Source: Porphyromonas macacae DSM 20710 = JCM 13914
GTDB lineage: Bacteria > Bacteroidota > Bacteroidia > Bacteroidales > Porphyromonadaceae
Direction of reading: 5' to 3'
Assembly (NCBI RefSeq): GCF_000379945.1
Contig: NZ_KB904126.1
Location: 1 to 64,000, forward strand
DNA length: 64,000 nucleotides
A program made the position numbers and the translations under genes. This document shows, in pieces, positions 15,384 to 23,053 of this stretch. The notes below the pieces were generated by a model that saw only the letters and a program-made list of their open reading frames with translations, had not been told where the DNA came from and did no database searches. The stretch's first letter is position 1. Each line of letters begins with the position of its first letter.

Positions 15384-15966
15384 TTACCGTTTCTTGAACT
15401 TGCCTCCTTTCAGGTCGCTCTCTACCATACGCTTATTGAGTTTCTCTCGGAGTTCGTCAAGGAAATAGGTGCGACTGTCATCCTTGCGACGTTTCATGTT
15501 CATATATACGTTGTAGCAGTTCTTTATCTCCACTCCGAAGATTTCGGAAAGAGCGTCTGCTAGTTCCTCTACACCTATTTCTCCGTTGTTGATACAGTCG
15601 CAAGTGTCAAAGGCATAGAGTAGTTCAACTAAATCTGTTGCTTTGCCTGTCCAACAGAATTTCTTGGTTGCTTTAACGGGCAAGGCAGGAAGAAGTCCCT
15701 GTATTCGCATCTTCAGTAATTCAAGCTCCGTGTCAATGACAAAAAGTAGCTCTGATACATTTTTTCCCCAATTCAGTTGTTATTTCTGATTTTTCAGCCA
15801 TACCACCCAAATGGAATCGAGTGTAATGGAAAATACGATATAATGATGCAAGATTTGCTTCGGTTTCTCCTAACCTTATAATTTCCCTGACAAGATTGTC
15901 TGTTGCAGTTTTGCTATTGTTTGAAAACAGCTGTTCAAAGGATTCTGTTTCAATCAGTCGTTTCAT
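15384..15966 (-). pseudogene. rteC: RteC regulator, frameshifted in a homopolymer
   Basis: RteC is the tetracycline-inducible activator of excision in CTnDOT-like elements. The N-terminal 77 codons (MKRLIETESFEQLF... RIFHYTRFHLGG) run into a frameshift at a six-base A tract (plus-strand T run at 15760-15765). Dropping one A joins them to NVSELLFVIDTELELLKMRIQ and the C-terminal domain (KFCWTGKATDLVELLYAFDT, then FLDELREKLNKRM). The repaired protein is about 193 residues, slightly under the usual 215. Either a real inactivating mutation, a slippage switch or a sequencing error. Confidence 0.8.
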
Positions 15967-16017
15967 ATTATGATTTTTATATTGCTAAATTATTTGTACT
16001 TATGATAAATGCACAAA

Positions 16018-16058
16018 ACCTCCATCTGTTACAATTTCTAATTGCAACAAATGGAGGT
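16018..16058 (-). terminator. Intrinsic terminator of the export operon
   Basis: Stem ACCTCCAT/ATGGAGGT with further pairing in the loop; on the minus strand the stem is followed by TTTTGTG. It lies 20 bp past the stop of the LolA-like gene. Confidence 0.6.
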
Positions 16059-16077
16059 CACAGGGAGAAGAGAAGTC

Positions 16078-16878
16078 TTACCTGCCTTGTTCCAAAGTAC
16101 GGGTGGTGAAATAACTATCTGATATTGAAGGTGTGAATTTAATGGCATTGTTGTTTAATACCGATTTTCTCTTGTTTTTCAAATTAACCATAGTCATTTC
16201 CTTGAAGCGGTACTTATGGTTCTTTGTATCCACTTCGGTAATTGCGGAGACGGTCATTTCCTTTTCTTTCTCACCGGCAAGGTTATAATAAGTAGCCTTC
16301 CGAATAACGAAAATCCGTTTATCGATATAGGAGATTTTCTTTGAGAATCCGTTTTCATTGGCAATCGTCTTGTTTTTCGGTGTGATTTCCAAGACATAAC
16401 AATCATATCCATCGACTTTCTGCTCAGTCAAGAATTTATAGTCGAAATCTTCGACAGCAGGTGTGGACATATCGGCGTAAGAAAACTCAGACCCCATGAA
16501 ACTCTTTGCATTTTCAGAACTCACAATGCGTCGGGTTTTACGAAGGGCTGGCATATAAATCCACTTGTCGTCGTTCTTCTTCAAATAATCGAACGATAGA
16601 AACCCGGTGCCTTTCACATCAGCAGGCTCGGTAAACCGAATGAGTTTCTTTTCCAGACTCCCATTCTCGTAGAGTTTACTGACGATAGTCATCTTGCGAA
16701 CCCGTTTATCTCCCGACGGACTGTAAATAGTCATGGACGATTGTGTTTCCATCCCGGCAACACGAGTGGTTTCAATGGCTTTCTGCTGTATTTGTTGGGG
16801 AGACAATCCTCCCTGTGCATGAGCAACATTTGCCCACATAGTTGCGATGGTTATAATCGCTGATAAAAAAACTTTCAT
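16078..16878 (-). CDS. LolA-like outer-membrane lipoprotein-sorting family protein
   Basis: A periplasmic protein of about 266 residues from the ATG at 16878 (MKVFLSAIITIATMWANVAHAQ, a clear signal peptide); an upstream ATG at 16905 would add nine residues. The mature part has the features of the LolA-like family found beside RND exporters: SMTIYSPSGDKRVRKMTI, RFTEPADVKGTGFLSFDY, and WIYMPALRKTRRIVSSENAK, which lines the lipid-binding half-barrel. It probably ferries a lipid or lipoprotein delivered by the RND pump across the periplasm. Last gene in the operon after the beta-barrel and RND genes. The substrate is unknown. Confidence 0.8.
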   Translation of the reverse strand: MKVFLSAIITIATMWANVAHAQGGLSPQQIQQKAIETTRVAGMETQSSMTIYSPSGDKRVRKMTIVSKLYENGSLEKKLIRFTEPADVKGTGFLSFDYLKKNDDKWIYMPALRKTRRIVSSENAKSFMGSEFSYADMSTPAVEDFDYKFLTEQKVDGYDCYVLEITPKNKTIANENGFSKKISYIDKRIFVIRKATYYNLAGEKEKEMTVSAITEVDTKNHKYRFKEMTMVNLKNKRKSVLNNNAIKFTPSISDSYFTTRTLEQGR

Positions 16879-17025
16879 TGTATTTATTGTTTGATGAATA
16901 TTCATATATCAATCTTCTTTGAAAAGCAAATCTGCTTTCGGGCAAAAGCTTAGTGGCTTTCTCGGGAAAGCTTAGGAGCTTTTGAGGGCTTCTTCTTGAG
17001 GTTTTATTCTCTCAGTCATTTTATG

Positions 17026-19311
17026 TCATTTGCTACATGCTTTCTGGATCAAGAATTTCGGTTTCAGCACCATACATAGCGCCGGTACGAGTAGCACTGC
17101 GGCAATGAGGCATACGAAGATGATTGTCACCATCATCATTCCGAAAAAGCGGACAGGCAGGAAGCCTGAAAAGAGCAAAACCACAAATCCGATAATAACG
17201 GCAATGGCATTGAATACGATACCGCGTCCCGTAGCCTTAAATAAACGGTGGATTGCCTCCTTATCATCATAACCTTCACGCCGTTCCTCCCGATACCTCC
17301 AGACGACATGAATCGTGTAGTCCACACCTACACCTATAAGGATAGAGGCTTGGAAGGCGGTCATAAAGTTTAGGTCGATACCGAAATATCCCATCAATCC
17401 GAAAAGCATCAACATGGCAAACACGAGCGGAACAATTTGCAGTAATCCTGCCTTGAGCGACTTGAAGCCGAGAGATATAATGATAAATACAACAACGAGT
17501 GAAATCAACAGAGAAAGAAACTGTCCGTTTACGACATGCTTGTCCATATCCGTGAATACATCGGCATTGCCGCCAACAAGCTTTACATTGGGGTCATCTT
17601 TTACCATCTCCCTGATTTGAGCAACACATTGTCGCAATACAGGCGTGTTCAATTCCTTGAATCGAATCATCAAAAGGGCTTTCTCAAAATTGAAATCCAC
17701 CATCTTTTCCAAATCCCTCTGACTGCCGCTCATCAGATACAACTCGAAGTATTGCGATACGGCATCATAGGTGTCGGGGATTTTATCATATCCTTCTTCC
17801 CCTTTGTTGTAAAGAGCACGGCTAATCTGGCGCGTAACTTTGGCGATGGATTGTGTTGTCCCCACTTCAGGTATTTCACGTACCTTCTTCTCTAAATCAT
17901 CGATTTTCTTCAACAAGGCAGGTTCTTTGATGTCGCCTTCGAACACGACACAGAGAGGGAAGAAGCCCCCCAATTCCTTATTGATAATTTGTGCGGACTC
18001 TTTGGCTGGATGTCCGTCAGGGAACAATTCGGCGGGATTTGAATTGATGCTGAAACGCAATAGTCCGGCTGCTCCGATTAGAGAAATGACTACGAATAAA
18101 ACTAAAATGGTCTTGGGCTTTTTCGTTACCCAATTGGCAATAAAATCCAACAATCTGTCCAACCCTATTCCTCTTTTGTTTTTAGGATTGTCATCCGCTC
18201 TCAATCGAGGCTTCGTTTTGGGAAGTACCGAACTCAATGCGGGAATAAAGAACAGACTGCCAATCAAGGCAAGCCCGATACCGATACTGCCGAGGACACC
18301 CATCTGCCCACCGGGAATCAGCACATGTCCCAACATGCAGAGCAGCCCTGCGATAGTTGTCAGTCCAGACAAAATGATGGGAGCACCGAGACTTGTAACC
18401 ATCTTGACAGACAGCTCTTTGGGAGTATAATTGTTTCCGGGAAGATTGTCTCTTTGGTAGCGAGCAAACATGTGTATGCCATAGGAATTAGCGGTGGCTA
18501 TCAGCAATACAACCAAAATAATGGTCGTAACGGCAAACTTCCATCCCAACAAAGGCGTTGCACCCAATGCCGTGAATATCGCCATAACCACAATTAGAAT
18601 GGGAAGCCATACGCCTCTGAACTGACGGAAACTGATAAAGAGAAAGACCATCATCAACAACAATCCGAGAGGAATGAGCCGAGCCATATCCTTCTGCATC
18701 ATTCCCGCATTCTGCATCCGCATATACGGAGAGCCTCCCAAAAGAACTTTCTCTGCACCGGGATATTTGGCAATCATTGCCTCCACTTGGTCTATTACCT
18801 CCTTGTCCTTTGCTCCGGGTTCAAGCAATCCGATAATGGCTGTGGTCGTAAAATCCTTGGAAACCACGCTTCCATAGACAAGGTCGTTACCGGCAAGCTC
18901 TTTCTTAATAGTGGCAACATCTTCAGCAGTCCGTGGAATCATCTTCACGGCCGCATCAACGGTCATTGCATCATTTTCGCTGCGGACGTTTTTCAATTCA
19001 AAGACAGACATTACCCGTTCTATGCCTTTGATGTTCTGCATATCCTGTGAGAAATGCTCTACACGTTCCAACGTCTTGTCGTTTACGACATCATCCGTCT
19101 GTACGACAATCATCACCATATCCGTTCCTCCAAACATCTTTTCTATCTGTTTTTGGTTCATACGGGAAGGCAAATGCTCCGGCAGATAGGTAAGCAGGTC
19201 GGGATTAAAACTTGCATTTTTCATCTGAAAGCCCATGAAGGCTGTCAGTGCAAGAAAGAACACGATGACCGCCCAGCGGTATCGTATCACAAATTCAGCT
19301 AACTTCTTCAT
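17026..19311 (-). CDS. RND-superfamily (MMPL/sterol-sensing-domain-like) exporter
   Basis: A 761-residue inner-membrane transporter with an N-terminal helix (IRYRWAVIVFFLALTAFMGF), a large periplasmic loop, then a five-to-six-helix bundle repeated twice (about 200-370 and 600-750) with motifs IATANSYGIHMFARY and GVGVDYTIHVVWRYREERRE. The charged residues GVDYT and the repeated architecture define the MMPL/HpnN branch of RND transporters, which move lipids such as hopanoids or mycolates instead of drugs. It is flanked by a LolA-like carrier and a beta-barrel protein, which together would form a path from the inner to the outer membrane. The substrate is inferred as a lipid. Confidence 0.88.
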   Translation of the reverse strand: MKKLAEFVIRYRWAVIVFFLALTAFMGFQMKNASFNPDLLTYLPEHLPSRMNQKQIEKMFGGTDMVMIVVQTDDVVNDKTLERVEHFSQDMQNIKGIERVMSVFELKNVRSENDAMTVDAAVKMIPRTAEDVATIKKELAGNDLVYGSVVSKDFTTTAIIGLLEPGAKDKEVIDQVEAMIAKYPGAEKVLLGGSPYMRMQNAGMMQKDMARLIPLGLLLMMVFLFISFRQFRGVWLPILIVVMAIFTALGATPLLGWKFAVTTIILVVLLIATANSYGIHMFARYQRDNLPGNNYTPKELSVKMVTSLGAPIILSGLTTIAGLLCMLGHVLIPGGQMGVLGSIGIGLALIGSLFFIPALSSVLPKTKPRLRADDNPKNKRGIGLDRLLDFIANWVTKKPKTILVLFVVISLIGAAGLLRFSINSNPAELFPDGHPAKESAQIINKELGGFFPLCVVFEGDIKEPALLKKIDDLEKKVREIPEVGTTQSIAKVTRQISRALYNKGEEGYDKIPDTYDAVSQYFELYLMSGSQRDLEKMVDFNFEKALLMIRFKELNTPVLRQCVAQIREMVKDDPNVKLVGGNADVFTDMDKHVVNGQFLSLLISLVVVFIIISLGFKSLKAGLLQIVPLVFAMLMLFGLMGYFGIDLNFMTAFQASILIGVGVDYTIHVVWRYREERREGYDDKEAIHRLFKATGRGIVFNAIAVIIGFVVLLFSGFLPVRFFGMMMVTIIFVCLIAAVLLVPALCMVLKPKFLIQKACSK

Positions 19312-19337
19312 TCGATATTATTTTGAGATTAGATAAT

Positions 19338-20633
19338 CTAAAACGAAACTTTCAACTCCGTAAAAACCGAGTTCTTGGTCTTTTCCAATATCCCGAACAA
19401 GCGGTCGTCCGGTCCGTAAAACAGCTGACCTCCCACCGTGAGTGTAACGGCATCGGCTATGGCATAGCGAACCTTGGGTTGGAAGAAGTATTCTTTTGTA
19501 CTGAACTGACACAGTCCGAGCAGTTCCACGTTCAATGTTTCGTGGAGTAATGACAGTGCTGGTCTGACCGAAACCGAATGATTCCAACGCTCGTGCTGCG
19601 TGAAGACGATACGATTCAGCGAGTTAAGTTTCCGTTCCATCGGGTTGCCTTTGATGTCAGACTTTAAGTCCGCAATATACTTACCAATGTACTGTACAAT
19701 CAGACTGAAATTATCCCAGTTTCGGTCAATCCCTATCGTATATTCTACCTGCTTGTTGGGAACGGAATAGATGGAATTATTACTTTTTTCGGGGAGTGAA
19801 CAGGCAAACTCGCCTCTTAATCCGTAGTTGCCCAACGAGGTGGAAAAGTCCATTCCGACAACATGCACCCGATAGGGCTTTTGCGACAAAAGGATTTCAG
19901 AAGGAGTCTTTTCATAAGCGATGCCGGGAAATTTATGTAACCCGTTGTAATAGGAAAGAGAGAGGTCGAAAGAGGGTTTTTCCAAATCTATTTTCACTCC
20001 GAAAGACTGGTCTTTCCATCGGTATGGCTGTTTTTCATTCTTCCATACAATCCCATCTCCCATAGGCTTTCCGATGAATGGGAACAATGACGATTTGTAA
20101 ACGGGTATCCAATCCACTTCGATACGGAACGGATAAGGATTAAAGACTCCTTTCACGATAAAATTTCCCAGACGTTTATCGTCTTCCTCCGGTGAGAACA
20201 CACAAAAGTCTTGGGGTGTAACGTTATTGGTCGGATTAAAACCGTCTGCCCGTCCCCAGAGAACGATTTGCTCACCCACACGAAAATCGAACTTGCCAAG
20301 ATTAAGATTTACATAAGCCTCGCGGATGTCGAACTTATGATTGTTGTTGCCATCGGCTCTGTAACGCACTTCCGAAAAGGCGGAAGCATTCGTACCGATG
20401 GGAACTTCCAATTTCAAAGCACCTTCTCCGTAGTAATTACGTATTTCTTTTTCTCCTCCGAAAATACCTGCACGGAGGTAGCCGTTGATTTTAATGCGGT
20501 TATCCTGCGAGATTTCTTCTGTCTGGAGAGAATCCGCTTCATTCGGAGATTGCGCATAAACAGAAATACCGGAAAACAATGAAAAGATTGTTACTCCGGC
20601 AATAAACTGAAACTTAAATGTCGTTATTTTCAT
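19338..20633 (-). CDS. DUF1302-like outer-membrane beta-barrel protein
   Basis: A protein of about 431 residues from the ATG at 20633 (MKITTFKFQFIAGVTIFSLFS...YAQ signal peptide). After a short linker it consists of alternating strands with aromatic girdles (INGYLRAGIFGGEKEIRN, EVRYRADGNNNHKFDIREAY, FRVGEQIVLWGRADGFNPTN) and ends in a phenylalanine (ELKVSF), the outer-membrane insertion signal. The WGRADGFNPTN segment is typical of DUF1302-type barrels that accompany RND exporters and LolA-like carriers. It is the first gene of the operon, with a 26-bp gap to the RND gene. Likely the outer-membrane acceptor or exit for the exported lipid. Confidence 0.75.
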   Translation of the reverse strand: MKITTFKFQFIAGVTIFSLFSGISVYAQSPNEADSLQTEEISQDNRIKINGYLRAGIFGGEKEIRNYYGEGALKLEVPIGTNASAFSEVRYRADGNNNHKFDIREAYVNLNLGKFDFRVGEQIVLWGRADGFNPTNNVTPQDFCVFSPEEDDKRLGNFIVKGVFNPYPFRIEVDWIPVYKSSLFPFIGKPMGDGIVWKNEKQPYRWKDQSFGVKIDLEKPSFDLSLSYYNGLHKFPGIAYEKTPSEILLSQKPYRVHVVGMDFSTSLGNYGLRGEFACSLPEKSNNSIYSVPNKQVEYTIGIDRNWDNFSLIVQYIGKYIADLKSDIKGNPMERKLNSLNRIVFTQHERWNHSVSVRPALSLLHETLNVELLGLCQFSTKEYFFQPKVRYAIADAVTLTVGGQLFYGPDDRLFGILEKTKNSVFTELKVSF

Positions 20634-20720
20634 TGCCTGATGTTTTGCAGGCAAAGTTCGGAAGATTGCTTAGGGCAAAATAACCCTTAAACGGTAAGTA
20701 ATATCCCTATTGCATCATAC

Positions 20721-21701
20721 TTACAAAGAGTCGAGATATTGTTTGGGTTTTATTCTGTGATATTTGCGGAAAGCCTCCGTGAAGTGGCTGAGATTGGCAT
20801 ATCCGATTTTATAGCCCACTTCGGATACAGAGTAAAGACGAGTGGAAAGCAATCGTTTTGCCCATTCCATCTTTTCGGACAGGGCATACTCGGCGATGGC
20901 TTTTCCAATAACCTGTTTGAAACACTTTTGTAGTTTGGAGCTGCTCATTGCTGCTTCACGTGCCAGTTCGGGAATGCTCGGTACGTTGTTTAAGCTTTGT
21001 AAAATCCGGCGACGGACACGGAAGACAGCCTCCACATCGTTCAAATTCAAGTTGGAAAGAGATTTTACCTCCGACCGTTTTTCAAGTTTTTCAAGGAATA
21101 TTGTCAGCAGTTCTATTGCCTTTCCGTGCAAATGGAGGGGATAGAAAAGCACATCGCTTTTGGCTGTGGCCTTAATGCCATCCAATACTCGTTGCATAGC
21201 AGGTGTGATGGTCTCGAAGAGATAAAAAGACTTGTCCGACCGGAGCAGCCGACCGATGTAGGTCTCGTGAGTCGCATCCATTTGCTCTATCCAATCCTTG
21301 TTGAAGGTCAATGTGATGTTTTCATACTGCCGTTTGGGAGCGAAAGACCATTCCGTAGGGATATTGCTCGAAGGCATGAAGATACCGTCGAGCGTGTCCA
21401 CCCCGACCGTTTTCGTGCTTGTGCCGATAATCTGCTCGTGCTTATGCTCGTTGATATAGAACATCACGGGAATCCATTTCGAATTTTCCACCGAGCGACG
21501 CACCATTGTCATCGGTTCATACGACATGAAACTGATGTAGGTCAATGTGAGCCATGACAACGGGTAGTATTGCTTGAAAAAGCCACTGCCCACTGAGGGC
21601 GGAACGGTAAAACCATCGTTCGTTAACGATGTGCCGAATTGCTCGGCAACCATCTCCATCCAATCTTCGGGCTTGTTGATGGCACAAAATTCTATAGTCA
21701 T
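20721..21701 (-). CDS. AraC-family transcriptional regulator
   Basis: A 326-residue regulator. The N-terminal 200 residues are a sensor domain without recognised ligand motifs. The C-terminal ~100 residues hold the two helix-turn-helix units, with VPSIPELAREAAMSSSKLQK and the second-motif SVSEVGYKIGYANLSHFTEA followed by FRKYHRIKPKQYL. Regulators of this YbtA/PchR-type arrangement sense siderophores. It sits between the export operon and the TonB receptor/XusB operon and could control either or both. A -7 box and a 16-bp perfect palindrome lie upstream. Confidence 0.88.
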   Translation of the reverse strand: MTIEFCAINKPEDWMEMVAEQFGTSLTNDGFTVPPSVGSGFFKQYYPLSWLTLTYISFMSYEPMTMVRRSVENSKWIPVMFYINEHKHEQIIGTSTKTVGVDTLDGIFMPSSNIPTEWSFAPKRQYENITLTFNKDWIEQMDATHETYIGRLLRSDKSFYLFETITPAMQRVLDGIKATAKSDVLFYPLHLHGKAIELLTIFLEKLEKRSEVKSLSNLNLNDVEAVFRVRRRILQSLNNVPSIPELAREAAMSSSKLQKCFKQVIGKAIAEYALSEKMEWAKRLLSTRLYSVSEVGYKIGYANLSHFTEAFRKYHRIKPKQYLDSL

Positions 21702-21718
21702 ATTATCATGTCTTTTTG

Positions 21719-21726
21719 CAAAACTA
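21719..21726 (-). promoter_or_regulatory. -7 promoter element (TAGTTTTG) of the AraC regulator
   Basis: TAGTTTTG on the minus strand, 17 bp upstream of the regulator start, matches TAnnTTTG. Confidence 0.5.
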
Positions 21727-21734
21727 CAAATAAA

Positions 21735-21774
21735 TACGGATAAAAACTTGAATTATCGCAAGTTTTTATCCGTA
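21735..21774. promoter_or_regulatory. Perfect 16-bp palindrome between the AraC gene and the XusB-like gene
   Basis: TACGGATAAAAACTTG is perfectly inverted after an 8-bp spacer. It is 52 bp past the stop of the XusB-like gene and just upstream of the AraC promoter. It could be a terminator for the receptor operon or an operator for the regulator; a run of T is inside the stem, not after it. Confidence 0.55.
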
Positions 21775-21826
21775 TCGTTCTAAAAAAGTATTAGCAACTT
21801 CATAGGAAATACTCTTTGATAGTAGA

Positions 21827-23035
21827 TTACTCAAATGCAACTAAACTTGACGGTACTCCCACGGCAGTAACAACGGGTGTTTGCGAGCATTCATCCGTCT
21901 TGGTATTGTAAGTATAGTACCCTGTGCCTTCTTTGCAAGTCATACCAAAAACGATAAAATCTTTGTATCGTGTACAAGCAAAAGCTCCCATACTTGTAGT
22001 CAAAGGAAGATTGAGTTTTTCGATGGTTTTATTCCAAAGGTTGATTTTAACCGGTTGATAGTTGAAATCAAGAATTGACGATTGCATAGGGTCTGCGTGT
22101 TGTGTGTAAGCCGGAACATTGATGCAAGCATACGCAATTCCGTTTCCTGCATAATAGAATGGCAGGATATATGCTGCTTCTTTATCAAGTCCTATTACTT
22201 TGGTCTTAGACAGCTGGAAGTAATAATTTTTATCCCATTCATAAGTACCTTTTTTAATACGTAAGAAGCCATCTTTCAAAGGGTTCATTCCATCCATACC
22301 TATACTGTAGAAGTAAATATCACCATGCTCATCTTTGATGGCGGTTGAGTGACGGAAAAGCCCTACGGATGCGGTTCGATTATCTTTAATTACTTTTTCC
22401 ACGGTATTTGTTTTCAAATCGACGATGGCTACTTCTGCTCCTGTGCCAGGCCATGAGGTGTGAGGCGAATTTTTCTGATTAAGAGCGACATATAGTTTCC
22501 CCTCACGGATTACATTGCAGCCTGGATCTGGATTATTGTCATTCGTTGCATATTTTGCAAGATCTATCTCGCCTTTTTGTTGCATCGTTTGAGGATTGAA
22601 TATGCCAATCTTTCCTCGTTTACTGAGCGACGCATAGGCTGTTTCATCATTGAGGAAAGCTATTTCTCCTGGACGAGAGTCCTGACCAAAAGTCATTGTC
22701 TGACCTTTTACCAAACGTCCTTTGATATCTCTGGTGAATTGATGAATTTTATCACCCCACACTCCTTCGGCAATCAATACTATATTGCCACGGACAAAGG
22801 GATAAGTTCCGAAGCCAAACTCGTATGTATTTTTATTGTTGACCTCTTTCTGCGAGAGATCCGAGAATGTCCCCAAATAATCGGTCTTTTGGTCAATCTG
22901 ATTGATAAAGACAAAATGCTGCTGCACCTCTTGAGGGGTAGGCGTAGGGTCATCATTTTTGTTACAAGATGTCAGCCCTATGGAGCCGACCAGCATAGCA
23001 GAAAAGGCTATGCGACTGAAAATTGTTGTGTTCAT
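21827..23035 (-). CDS. DUF4374 surface lipoprotein, XusB-like
   Basis: A 402-residue lipoprotein with leader and lipobox (LTSC, then NKND). The body belongs to DUF4374, a beta-propeller-like family with repeated strands such as GEIAFLNDETAYASL and AVVDLKTNTVEKVI. In Bacteroides, the DUF4374 protein XusB works with the TonB receptor XusA to capture foreign siderophores. Here it is 18 bp downstream of a TonB-dependent receptor, the same arrangement. I infer a xenosiderophore- or metal-chelate-binding surface lipoprotein. No PepSY reductase (XusC) is present; the ABC pair across the divergent promoter region may replace it. Confidence 0.78.
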   Translation of the reverse strand: MNTTIFSRIAFSAMLVGSIGLTSCNKNDDPTPTPQEVQQHFVFINQIDQKTDYLGTFSDLSQKEVNNKNTYEFGFGTYPFVRGNIVLIAEGVWGDKIHQFTRDIKGRLVKGQTMTFGQDSRPGEIAFLNDETAYASLSKRGKIGIFNPQTMQQKGEIDLAKYATNDNNPDPGCNVIREGKLYVALNQKNSPHTSWPGTGAEVAIVDLKTNTVEKVIKDNRTASVGLFRHSTAIKDEHGDIYFYSIGMDGMNPLKDGFLRIKKGTYEWDKNYYFQLSKTKVIGLDKEAAYILPFYYAGNGIAYACINVPAYTQHADPMQSSILDFNYQPVKINLWNKTIEKLNLPLTTSMGAFACTRYKDFIVFGMTCKEGTGYYTYNTKTDECSQTPVVTAVGVPSSLVAFE

Positions 23036-23053
23036 CTTTTTATATTTATTAAA

